Assembly: GCA_017506865.1 (NCBI GenBank)
Contig: JAFCMP010000002.1
Span: forward strand, 1,240,001 to 1,304,000
Direction of reading: 5' to 3'
Source: Tribonema minus
Taxonomy: Eukaryota; Sar; Xanthophyceae; Tribonematales; Tribonemataceae
Length of the DNA: 64,000 nt
Each line of letters opens with the position of its first letter. The first letter of the stretch is position 1. Shown piece after piece: positions 53,800-62,696 of the stretch. Both the position numbers and the translations under genes were made by a program. The notes beneath the pieces are model-generated. The model was given only the letters and a program-made list of their open reading frames with translations. It was not told the origin of the DNA and did not search any database.

Positions 53800-55881
53800 G
53801 TGTGGAGCCATGCTGCGTGCGTGTACGGGCGAACGGTGTCGTTGCCCGCGCCGGTGCTGTGTCCTGCGCGTTCCGGGGTGAGTCAACACTTGAAGTAGGG
53901 TTCACTGCTTGAAGTTGAGCCCGTGTCGCAGCTGGTGATCATGTGTGTAAAGTATCTGTGAACACTCGCAGGTGAGCGTTGATACATGACCAGTTGCCAG
54001 GAAGGTGAGCAGTGGCCTGCAGCTTGCGCAGATGGAGGTAACTGCAAATTACAGCGCGCATGCATAGACCTCACATGGACAATTGGAACTTGGTCAGTGA
54101 CTTCAATCCACCACTTGAACTTGGGTACAGGACGAGCGCGCGCACATGCACCATGAGCCCGGCCACTTCTCAATTTGCAACCTGACATTACATGTACAGC
54201 TGAACTTGGTAAACAACCATCAGCTCAACAATTGAACTTGCACCAGGGCGACGCGGCGAGCGTTCGCGCACTCGCAGCCCGCGCGCATGGGCCTGGCCAT
54301 TGGTTCACAATGGTATCTTTCATTCGAAAACCTCGACTTCTTTTTGAGAAAATCAGTAACTTCAACTCAACACTTTTGCAGGTGCATCGGACTGTGGCAG
54401 CGTCGACCACCAACTTCAACGCAACTGCCGAACTCGCCCATGACTTCAACTCACCGCTTGAACTTGCATCAGGACGGCGCGGCGAGCGACGCCTTGCCGT
54501 CGCAAGGAGGTGTGCAGGTGGTGGGCGGGCCCCACACAGTGCTCACTGCGGTGATCATGCAGGTGAGGGGGTTTTCCAGGAATTGGTACCGTAGTTTCGC
54601 ATTTACAATTGGCCATACCACGCTCAATATCTGGCATACTTTGCCACTGAAGGCAAGAAACAGCCGGGCTGCAAGGCTGGGGCTTCATCATTCAGTGCAA
54701 TTGATGGGCGCGCTCTATGCGGCGCTCGTGGCTTAGCAGGCTTACGCGTGCGCGTGCAGTAGTGGGAGTGATTCGCACCACGCCTGTTGAGGCGTAATGT
54801 GCATGTTGAGCCGTGTTGCACATGACGAGCCGCGCTGCGCATGTTGAGACGTGCTATGCATGTTGAGTGCCGCAAGTATACAGATCTGACACCGGAAATA
54901 GCAGAATACGGAGGTTCGGGCCACGTGTTGTCCGGCCGGTCCCCTGGTTCTTCTTTGGGGACTTCTTGTGCTGCCCTAGCCACCTACCTGAATGCACAAC
55001 TCATTGCCTACCCTTTCTTCGTTTTCCAACGCTCTCCGTGCACTGCAGATAGAGGAGAGATTTGTGCTGCTGCACCACCGCGGTGGCAGGCGGTGCAGGG
55101 AGAATGAGGTATGTGTGTGTCACCAGGGTTAGGCTTAGGGTTATGTGTCCGTACGGTAGGATAGGCATTGCTAGCGTCTGCCGCCCACGTTCATGCTAGT
55201 TTCTCGCTCTACAGCTACTGGCTGTGTTGCCCTCAGTTGGCTTCCTTGCCGCCAGAGATATGTAACGGCTGGCCACACCTGCTTACAGTCTTGCTGAGCA
55301 CTGGTGCCCAAAAAAGGGCGTCTCTCCGTCACTTGTCTAGAAACGCCAACCTTCGCCGTTGTTAATTCCCTCACCACTGCACGTGCATAAGCTACAGCTG
55401 TCATGGTATTGCCGTCAGTGTGAGTACTGTGTATACTTCCACATGAATCAACCCGCCTGCAGTGCCACTGCCACACTGCAAGAGGAAGGGTGGCAGGTGA
55501 GGTGCACTGCTGAGGCGTGCTGCTGAGCAGTGCTGGTGTGCTTCAAAATCTCCTGCTCTTTCACTGGTGGCGAGCATCGGCAGCTGGTGTGGTAGGCAAA
55601 TTCTGGGTTGGTTCTCGAAGCAGATTACGCAAGGGTGCATGATGTTGCCAAGGCTGTAACGAGAAACGAGGCAACGTTCAAATTCTTTGGTCGGGGTTGT
55701 TAGTTGGTTGGTAGATGTAGGGATAGGATTAGGGTTAGGGACGGGATTAGGGTTAGGGTTAGGGTTACAGGTAGCCCCAGGGTTAGCAGTGGTTATTGTA
55801 TGGCCCCACAACCTGACCGTCGCCGTTTTCTGCACCTACTCGTCCTGCTCCCAACAATTTTGGGTGCCCCGTGAAGTGTGA
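53800..55881 (+). CDS. Unrecognised multi-exon gene inside the insertion
   Basis: Five exons, all phase 0: 53800-53877 (VWSHAACVYGRTVSLP...), 54473-54562 (DGAASDALPSQGG...VIMQ), 55049-55108 (IEERFVLLHHRGGRRC...), 55419-55496 (CEYCVYFHMNQPACS...) and 55771-55881 (VAPGLAVVIVWPHN... to TGA). All have AG acceptors and GT donors (GTGAGT, GTGAGG, GTATGT, GTGAGG). The 138 codons seen are the 3' part; earlier exons are unclear. A CEYC...C cluster might bind metal. The start of exon 2 has a tandem copy at about 54225-54300, the same kind of junction duplication as in the giant gene. Family unknown; it could be element cargo. Confidence 0.45.
55720..55768 (+). repeat. Interstitial TTAGGG tract
   Basis: GGATTAGGGTTAGGG-type repeats run straight into the TTACAG acceptor of the last exon of the + strand gene. 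It is the longest telomere-like run on this strand. Confidence 0.8.
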
Positions 55882-56264
55882 TCCGTTTCCTATCACAAAT
55901 AAGTTTGCACTATTTTATTTTGTCCAAACATCAAGTAGCATGTAGCACCGGTTGTACATGCATGCATGCTTGCAAATAATGCCTGTGGTCAGTATTTATG
56001 GATGCTCCTGTGTCAAGAACTACGTTGTTCATTGTGTGGTACCTGGTCTCGTTCTCATTGTGGTGTTCACTTGCACGCAAAAAACAAGGACGGACACATG
56101 CACTGGTGCGTGTTGGACCTGGACAGATGCATTGGCGCGCCTCAGACTACGATGGACAAAGAGAGCAGCGCGTCCCAGACAGCATGTGCAGAACATGCTT
56201 GCAGGCAAGTGGCCGCTGCGGTTCATATGCAGGGTACATGATGGCACAACTGTTGTTGATATGT

Positions 56265-57060
56265 CATCACGTCTGTCACTCTACGGCTGCAAGCCACAGC
56301 TATGCCCATTTTCAAGCGCCATTACGTTTAACTTCAACATCAAGTTGACTTCAAATGAACCAAGCCTCACGCAGCGCCCTGCCGCTGTGATAACGTTGGT
56401 CACTTTACAGCTGTAAGCCACAGGGCATAATGGCCGTCTTCCAACGCAGTTATGTTCAACTTCGTCATCAACTCGACTTCAATGTTTTCTTACCTCACAT
56501 TACATGTTGAATGTGGGTATGAGTGTGGTGAATGAGGTTGGCGTCGCGCTCAGCGCTCTCTCGGTGTGATCACGTCGGTCACTCTACAGCTGCAAGCCAC
56601 GGCTATGGCCATGTTCAAGCGCGGTTACATTTAACTTCAAAACTAAATCGCTTTCAAATGACTTTTAAGCTCACATTACACTTTTAACGCAGTATGAGCG
56701 TGGTGAATGAGGTTAGCAGTCGTACTTAGCGCCTCGCGCTGTAACCAAGGTCATCGTTGTACCGCTAGTACGTCACACGGCATAATGGTTGTCTTCCAAC
56801 GCAGTCGAGTTTAACTTCAACACCAAGTCGACCTAATTGTTCCTTACCTCGCATTACATGTTGAATGAGGGTGTGAGTGTGGTGAACGAAGTTAGCAGCC
56901 GCACTCAGCGCCCTCGCGCTGTAATCACGTCTGTCGCTGTACCGATAGTAAGCAACACGGCATGATGCCCGTCTTCAAACACAGTCGCGTTCAACTTCAA
57001 CGCCAAGTTGACTTCAAATGTTTCCCGACTTTCATGTTGAACGCGGCATGAGTGTGGTTA
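56265..57060 (+). repeat. ~175-bp tandem repeat, about five units
   Basis: Units start near 56265, 56391, 56570, 56743 and 56923. They share TCACGTCNGTCACTCTACAG, GCAAGCCAC, GTTTAACTTCAAC, ATCAAGTTGACTTCAA and GAGTGTGGTGAATGAGGTT. The first unit overlaps weak open frames at 55.95-56.4 kb. Confidence 0.8.
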
Positions 57061-58292
57061 GACATCACACGCTACGGCAGCTTCTCTGCCGATAGCAGTT
57101 CAAGCAGTCTGTGAACAAGGATGTACACCGAGCACATGTTGATGTTGAGGTAGTTCAAAGCGCAACTGGATGTCTGGTGTCATTTTGTACTGCAGAGCAG
57201 GAATAACCGGGCAATTACGTACCTGCTTTCTTTGACGTGGTTCGGTATCATTACTTCATTCACATTGCTGGCTTAATGTGCTAATTTTGCCGAGCACTGC
57301 CTGCAGGTAGCACACGCCCCCATTCTATCGGTTTGTTCATTTGAAGGATATGCGCACACTATTGAGTGCATATGATGCCGTCTAATGCTAAAGTTGTACA
57401 TTTGTGCGCAGCTCAACTCTGAAATCGAAAGCTCTCCTACTCGCGTTTTTGTCAAACTGCAACTGAGCAAGAGTCAGACTGCAACTGAGCACTGAGGCCA
57501 ACAGCAGAAGCATAATTACCCTACTTTGTGGGGAAACACATGCAGTGTAGTGTGACTGCTAATAACTCATGCACAGGCATCAGATGCAGCCAGTGCGAAA
57601 CTCCCATCAGTTAAATAATTGGAGGATAACATATGACAGCCGCAGCTCTTTGCTTTTCTTGCACTTCTGGTAGCCTTTCGCTTTCTTCGAAGCTGGCCTC
57701 TTGAGAAGTTGTTTTGGACCAACAGTGTGCGTGCTGCCATCTCACATGTACAGGGTCAGGTGCACAGCGTCTCAGTGCATTGCATCATCACAGGCAGCAA
57801 GTGGTAGAGTGTTTGGTACACCATCTGACCACCCCCCTGCCCCCCTTGCCCACCCAATCGTATCTGCAATGCTTCCTGCAGAACAGCAGCCGTAGTTCAA
57901 CAACAGCGCGAGCCCCGGCAATTGAAGCTGCTACCTACATGTGAAGCTGCTGCCTACATGTGAATCGCTGATCGCTGACAAGAGTGCTGATAGCACACAT
58001 CAAGGTGAAGGGCAATGAAACACAGGCGTGATAAAATATGATGCTTGATGTACATACATTCGTAGGCATGCGTACGCGCCCATGCACGCACGTACATGTC
58101 TGGGCAAGGGGGGGGGGGGGGGGGGGGGGGGCTTCCGCTTTGTGTTTTGGCAGCCTCACCAGATATTAGCAGTGTGGCCATCGGTGCCGTTGCGAACTCT
58201 GCACCCAGGACCATGGCAAAGCCAACAGCAGTTGCATTGCCACGCCGCGCACTCGACGCGACACGCACCATGTGTGTTTTCACCTGATGCTG
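57061..58292. other. Spacer in the insertion, with a G24 tract
   Basis: No supported gene. It contains a run of 24 G at 58108-58131. Confidence 0.5.
58108..58131 (+). repeat. G24 homopolymer
   Basis: The longest homopolymer in the window: 24 consecutive G. It could form G-quadruplexes and is a likely assembly-length artefact site. Confidence 0.9.
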
Positions 58293-58494
58293 CTACATGC
58301 TCAACAAGTCAGTTGCGTAGACGCATGATTCAAGCAAGGCATCACTAGGAGCATGTATTGAGGAGTGACCTTGTCTGTGCTTCCGCTTGGCCTTGCCACA
58401 TGCATGCGCATGCCACAGCACCAGTTTAGTCCTCGCTGTCTGCTCATCATAATAGCGTGCGCACTGCCACTCTGCTGATTCCTTGTTGTCCAGG
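58293..58494 (-). CDS. Possible terminal exon (weak)
   Basis: From an ATATGCAG acceptor an open stretch reads LDNKESAEWQCARYYDEQ... to a stop at 58293, about 66 codons of mixed composition. No partner exon was found and no family recognised. Confidence 0.2.
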
Positions 58495-58974
58495 CTGCAT
58501 ATGGTCGGGTCGTGCATGTCACAAGGAGAGAGGCCAGCCGTGTGCATGCATGGGGGCAAGGACGATCGTGGCACGCGGCGCGTTGGGGTTGGGGTCCAAG
58601 GCGAGGACGGGCGTACGATCATGGCAATGGGAGGGAAATTTGGTGGTCCGGGGGGTTGCGGGGGAGTGGGGGGGGGTGGCATGAGCAGGCAGGCAGAGAA
58701 CGCAGCGGCTGTTGAGAGCAGCAAGTGTGGTACATGGCTGGCGACAATGCATATGTTGATCATGCAAGCCCTATGTGTGGTGTGTCGTGTTGCATTACAT
58801 GGTGAACGCACATGCATCTCATACACTCGTATGATGTTGTCATGCTGCCTTAAGCTGTATGGTGTGGCCTGCAAAGGCACATCATACGGTCTCGCTCTTG
58901 CCCGCTTCGTGTGTTGGCTGCCACCACCTGGACAATCATGTGATTTTGTTTCATAACGCTTGCGCGATGTTGCT

Positions 58975-59277
58975 TGCTTGAGGCACCTCATGTGACTTTA
59001 AGTTAGGGGCCACCGCATGATGTCTGCTAGCAAAGGAGATCACATGACCACTATCAGCAGCACATCAGTGATTTTGTGCTGTGGTGCAGTGGCACATCTT
59101 GTGATGTGAGCTGAGGATGACTTGGCACAACACACGATGTCAGTATGATGCGTTACATCTATGATGCCTCAAGATCGAAAGTCGCGATGTTCCTGTTTCA
59201 CGATATGACTCTAAGGCCATGATGTCCAAGACGTTCCATGCACCTGACATCTTGTGGTATCATATGGGGCCCCAACA
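58975..59277. repeat. Right subterminal CATGATGT-rich region
   Basis: Repeated GCATGATGTC, ACATCTTGTGATG, ACACGATGTCAGTATGATG and GGCCATGATGTCC motifs, matching the class at the left end. Confidence 0.6.
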
Positions 59278-59293
59278 GGTCCACCTGTGTACC
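59278..59293 (-). repeat. Right terminal inverted repeat
   Basis: GGTCCACCTGTGTACC, complement of the left terminus apart from one indel. Duplicated host sequence resumes at AAAAGTTCC (59294). Confidence 0.65.
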
Positions 59294-59436
59294 AAAAGTT
59301 CCACCAGTAAGAGACGCATGATTGCATTGCTCACCTCTCAACGAGAACACAAGCTCACCGCGAAGTTCAACAGTTGACTCGGCCGATCGAATAAACGTTG
59401 CACGGACTAAAACACACACCTCTATCAGGAAGGCAG

Positions 59437-61942
59437 ATGGTGCAGCAAGAGGAGGTGTCGCGCTTCGCTTGCGACGCTGCAAACGAAGTGGCGATGCGAG
59501 TCTCCTTCCGCCAATTCGCACAGCGGCAGCCCAATAAATTGAAGGCAGCAATGGAGCAACTACGCGAGGCTAAAGCGACTATATGGCACACGCCATGGCA
59601 CCTCGACGCCTTGCGAGAAGAGATAGAATGCCGCACTCAGCTAATGGACGCCTTGCGCCCTTATGAGGCGCCTACGCAGGAGGAGCTGGAGTGCCTGCGA
59701 ACAGGTACCTATTTCCTAGGCTTTGAAAAGCCTAGGTCTTAGCCGCTGGGGCGTCAAACAGCAGATGTATGACTTTCGCAACTACCCCTGATGGGACGAA
59801 CCAGGCAGCGATAGGCGGCGCCCTCTTCAGACTAAGCCTATACGAGGGGAAAACTAAGATCCGCGACTGGCGAGCTCGCGCCATCGCCTGTGGCCAGAGC
59901 GACACTAGGGATTATCGGCTTTTTATCGGTCGAAAGCTGTGGAAGGCCATTTATGACCCGATAACCGACGCTCTGCCGCTTCGGCCGCCGCGAGATAGAT
60001 CTAGATAGCACTGCAAGGCTGGCCGGCTTCGTCCAGGCCCGACGATCAACCAGTCACGCTTTGCTTAACCTATCTGAAACCTTGCCCCTCCTGTTTGCGC
60101 AAGTTTGCCGACCACCACCGTCGCCTTGCAGTACACCTGAAAAGTAAAGTCAGTCTATCACCGCGCGCCATAGCGATAAGGCATCGTTGTTCTCGATGCA
60201 TGACAGGTAAAGCTTCGTCAGACTGACTGTGGCAGATCAGGCTTCGTCCTCTTTCTAAGCCGCGGCAGGCGAAATAAGCTTAAGCTTCGTCAGGTCGACG
60301 CTTTGTTGCAGAAGGCTTCGGTCCAGTCAACAGCGCGCATGGCAAAGAAGGCTTCGTCAGGATAAAACAGCATGGCAGGATAAGGCTTCGTCCGGCTTCG
60401 TCAGGACAACAGCGCAGCAGAAGAAGGCTTCGTCCAGCCGCAGCGGCGCACACGAACGAGTGTGATCGCAGCTGCTATAGCGTAATCGAGCGCGCTCTTC
60501 AGTAGGTGATGTCCGGTACACTCATGCCGCAACGACGTCGGAGGCAGTTTGCAAGCGCGCTCGGCTGCCTTGCTTTTTTGCTACACTACATTTCTTGAGT
60601 CATTCGATGACGCGACATGCTCACAATTATTGTGCTTCATCACTGGATTACAGTGATTCATCAAAGTCTCATAGAGACTGCCTGCAGTTGTCGTGGATGA
60701 CCCAATGCGATATGCAGGCTGGTGCGGGATGATGGCACCCACGTTAGCCTACTTGATTTCAGTTACGAACGAGCGCAGGGTGGACTGCTTAGAACGGCGA
60801 TCACCAAGCCAAACTGCCGAAACTGGCAGCGAACTTGTGCTGTGCTCTGCCGTTCACCCTGGTTGCTTCACAGGAATATGACAATCTCGCGCTTTCTTCT
60901 CAAAATTTTCCCTTCTGTTCCACAGCAATGGCGCGAGTGCCTCACAATCGCTGCTGTTCTTGCCACCATGCTGGCAGAAGCCTTGCAGTTTATCTAGGTG
61001 ATGAACCATAATGACTTCGAATCAATTAATTCAAAAAAGCATTGTTGCCAAGATTTCTGAAACCTGTCTTTGTATGCACATGCTTGCTGCCCTGTTTGCA
61101 CGCAGACGTTCCTATACAGACCCTCATGTACAAGAAAGTTCCATGTGTGGACTGCAGGAAGTTGCACCTTGGCATTGTTGATAGCCCCCTGCTGCCAGTG
61201 TTTGAGGCACAACAGTTCATTGTCACGCTACTCGCGGCCCGAGGCGTCAAGACGTGGGCACAGGCTGTAAATCTGACCGAGCATTCACTCGCTTTTCAAG
61301 GCGTACCGGACTGGCTGACGACTCGTACGCTCAGGACCATCGAGCTCATCATGGCTGAGGATGCGAGAGGTGAGTACAAAGCTTGCACACAGACGTCTTC
61401 TGACTGCTGTGGATATAATGGCACTGTTTGACTTGTGGCCAATGAACTCTCTGATCTTGTGATTCGTTTCCATGAACCTTGTCGCCAGAGTAAATGTGCT
61501 GTCATGCGGCAGCATCATGGAGCAAACTATGGTAACAACGGCACGGTTGTAGAGTCGCTATGGTTTGTCAGTGTGACATTGTCACTTTTCGCCGCACACT
61601 GCAAGTAGAAGTCAGATGGCACACCAATGCAGTGAGCGTAGGAGTCAATCTTCACCTTCAGATCACAGCTGCCCATCGGATGTGCGCAGATTTCTGTCTT
61701 GTCTTGCCGTACTTTCCGTCCTGGCATGCTCTCATTACGCTGTGGCCATTTTTCAATCACACACTGCAAGCTACTAACTATGATCCCCCTTTGCTGTCAT
61801 CCTTGCAGCGTCGCTGTCATGGCCAGGCAGGGTTGCAGACCGTGCTGGGGAGTGGGCAAAAAGCGTCACCGAACTCCTATCTGCTCCTGTACCATTTGCC
61901 AACGACACTCCGACATCAGAAGCACGCCGCAAAGTTGCGTAA
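59437..61942 (+). CDS. Three-exon gene of unknown function, copy 2 (intact)
   Basis: Exons 59437-59704, 61106-61369 and 61809-61942 (268, 264 and 134 nt) join at phases 1 and 1 into 221 residues: MVQQEEVSRFACDAANE..., IWHTPWHLDALREEIEC, VPCVDCRKLHLGIVDSP, FIVTLLAARGVKTWAQAVN, DWLTTRTLRTIELIMAEDAR, ending SEARRKVA. Donors are CAG|GTACCT and AGAG|GTGAGT; acceptors GCACGCAG and CCTTGCAG. The ATG directly follows an AG, so an upstream exon is possible. A conserved segment between exons 1 and 2 (AAVLATMLAEALQ, ~60940-60990; also in copy 1 at ~39300-39348) may be an extra exon. CVDC is the only motif-like feature; I do not recognise the family. Exact preservation of exon lengths between copies argues strongly for a real protein. 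Confidence 0.65.
59705..60480. mobile_element. ~0.77-kb insertion in intron 1 of copy 2
   Basis: Absent from copy 1, where CAGGTACACT runs directly into GAGCGCGCTCTACAGTAGG. It begins near a hairpin CCTAGGCTTT-GA-AAAGCCTAGG (about 59717-59738) and has an open frame (59769-60008, TPDGTNQAAIGGALFR...) of unknown identity. About eight scattered GGCTTCGTC repeats lie at 60205-60445. Hairpins plus short GC repeats resemble organelle-genome repeats of volvocine-type algae, or a small transposon; neither is shown. Confidence 0.5.
60205..60445 (+). repeat. GGCTTCGTC short repeats
   Basis: Seven to eight copies of RGCTTCGTC, several in a longer unit GGCTTCGTCAGGAYAACAGC. Confidence 0.75.
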
Positions 61943-62384
61943 CCCCCAGAGGCTTGTTGTAGCACCAGAACAGCACCGCTGTCTCATCGCCAATGTATAT
62001 ACTCTAAACATACACGTGAGGATTCCGATGCCGCTGACGATCCGATCCGGTCGCGCACAAGAGACAGAGGCGCGCCATGATAGCTCGAACACACACTACA
62101 AGGCCGCCATGCAGTCACTTGCGTCTGCCCAACATGCTGTGGCTGCCCCCCCTCTGTACAAATCAATTTTACTGATGTCTGTTGAACAATCCACGTACAT
62201 GAGTGACCAAAGGTGGCAGCGATTGACCGCTGCAGTTTGCGGAATATTAATGCAGCCTTCATCTGCTCATTGCCCTTAAACTCTGGACGTGTGTCTGGAG
62301 CTGTCCCAGATGGTGATGATGTTGCCCCTCATCTATGAATATATCAAGTCTTGATGCATCATCACGCTGTCGCGCACTAGTGCC
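61943..62384. other. Downstream flank of copy 2
   Basis: Similar to 40186-40550 up to about 62310, then unique. An open + frame across 61560-62279 overlaps exon 3 in another frame and is probably chance. Confidence 0.5.
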
Positions 62385-62696
62385 ATGACTGATCGCAGGG
62401 GGGCAGATGGCTCTCTCATGGTGTTGCATGTATCAGTATGGGAAGGTGTTCAACATGAAGTTCTCGTTGTGCTTGTCAGGTGCATGCAGAAGTGTTTTGC
62501 AACTCGCTGTGTGGACGGCAAGCAAGTACGTCTGATTCATCTTGAAGCAGCATCTCGCCCCAGACACTCACCCGCCATGTTGCCTTTCTTGCAGAAGCTT
62601 TGTCTGTCACAACATCATCGGAAAATCACAGCTGAGCCGCGTCCGTCCCCTCCAGGGGGTTGTGGTGATGTGTACTTCATCAAGGTCTGCCCATGA
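62385..62696 (+). CDS. Hypothetical open frame (weak)
   Basis: About 103 codons, including VLHVSVWEGVQHEVLVVLVR, bounded by GATCGCAG on the left and containing possible donor (TCAG|GTGCAT) and acceptor (CTTGCAG) sites. It may be one or two exons of an unknown gene. No domain recognised. Confidence 0.25.
   Translation: MTDRRGADGSLMVLHVSVWEGVQHEVLVVLVRCMQKCFATRCVDGKQVRLIHLEAASRPRHSPAMLPFLQKLCLSQHHRKITAEPRPSPPGGCGDVYFIKVCP

Larger units (their letters stand above)
42133..59293. mobile_element. ~17.2-kb insertion with terminal inverted repeats
   Basis: Left end GGATACACAGGTGGAC (42133-42148) and the complement of the right end, GGTACACAGGTGGACC (59293-59278), form a 15-16-bp inverted repeat with one indel. 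The flanks are continuous in copy 1: ...GAGGACCAT|AGCAAAAGTT... at ~38365, against ...GAGGACCAT[insertion]AAAAGTTCC.... Both inner ends (about 42.16-42.76 and 58.98-59.28 kb) are packed with CATGATGT/ACATCATG motifs, as in subterminal repeats of large DNA transposons. No target-site duplication is certain (ACCA on both sides is possible). I recognise no transposase. The body holds an R2-like retrotransposon and two exon chains of unknown function. Confidence 0.65.

Noticed and set aside
42128-59297. A definite target-site duplication for the large insertion
   Set aside because: ACCA occurs at both junctions, but using it makes the inverted repeats uneven by about five bases, so I did not claim it.
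61560-62279. A 239-codon + strand open frame
   Set aside because: It overlaps exon 3 of the intact gene in another frame. Conservation between the two copies follows the exon frame ending SEARRKVA.
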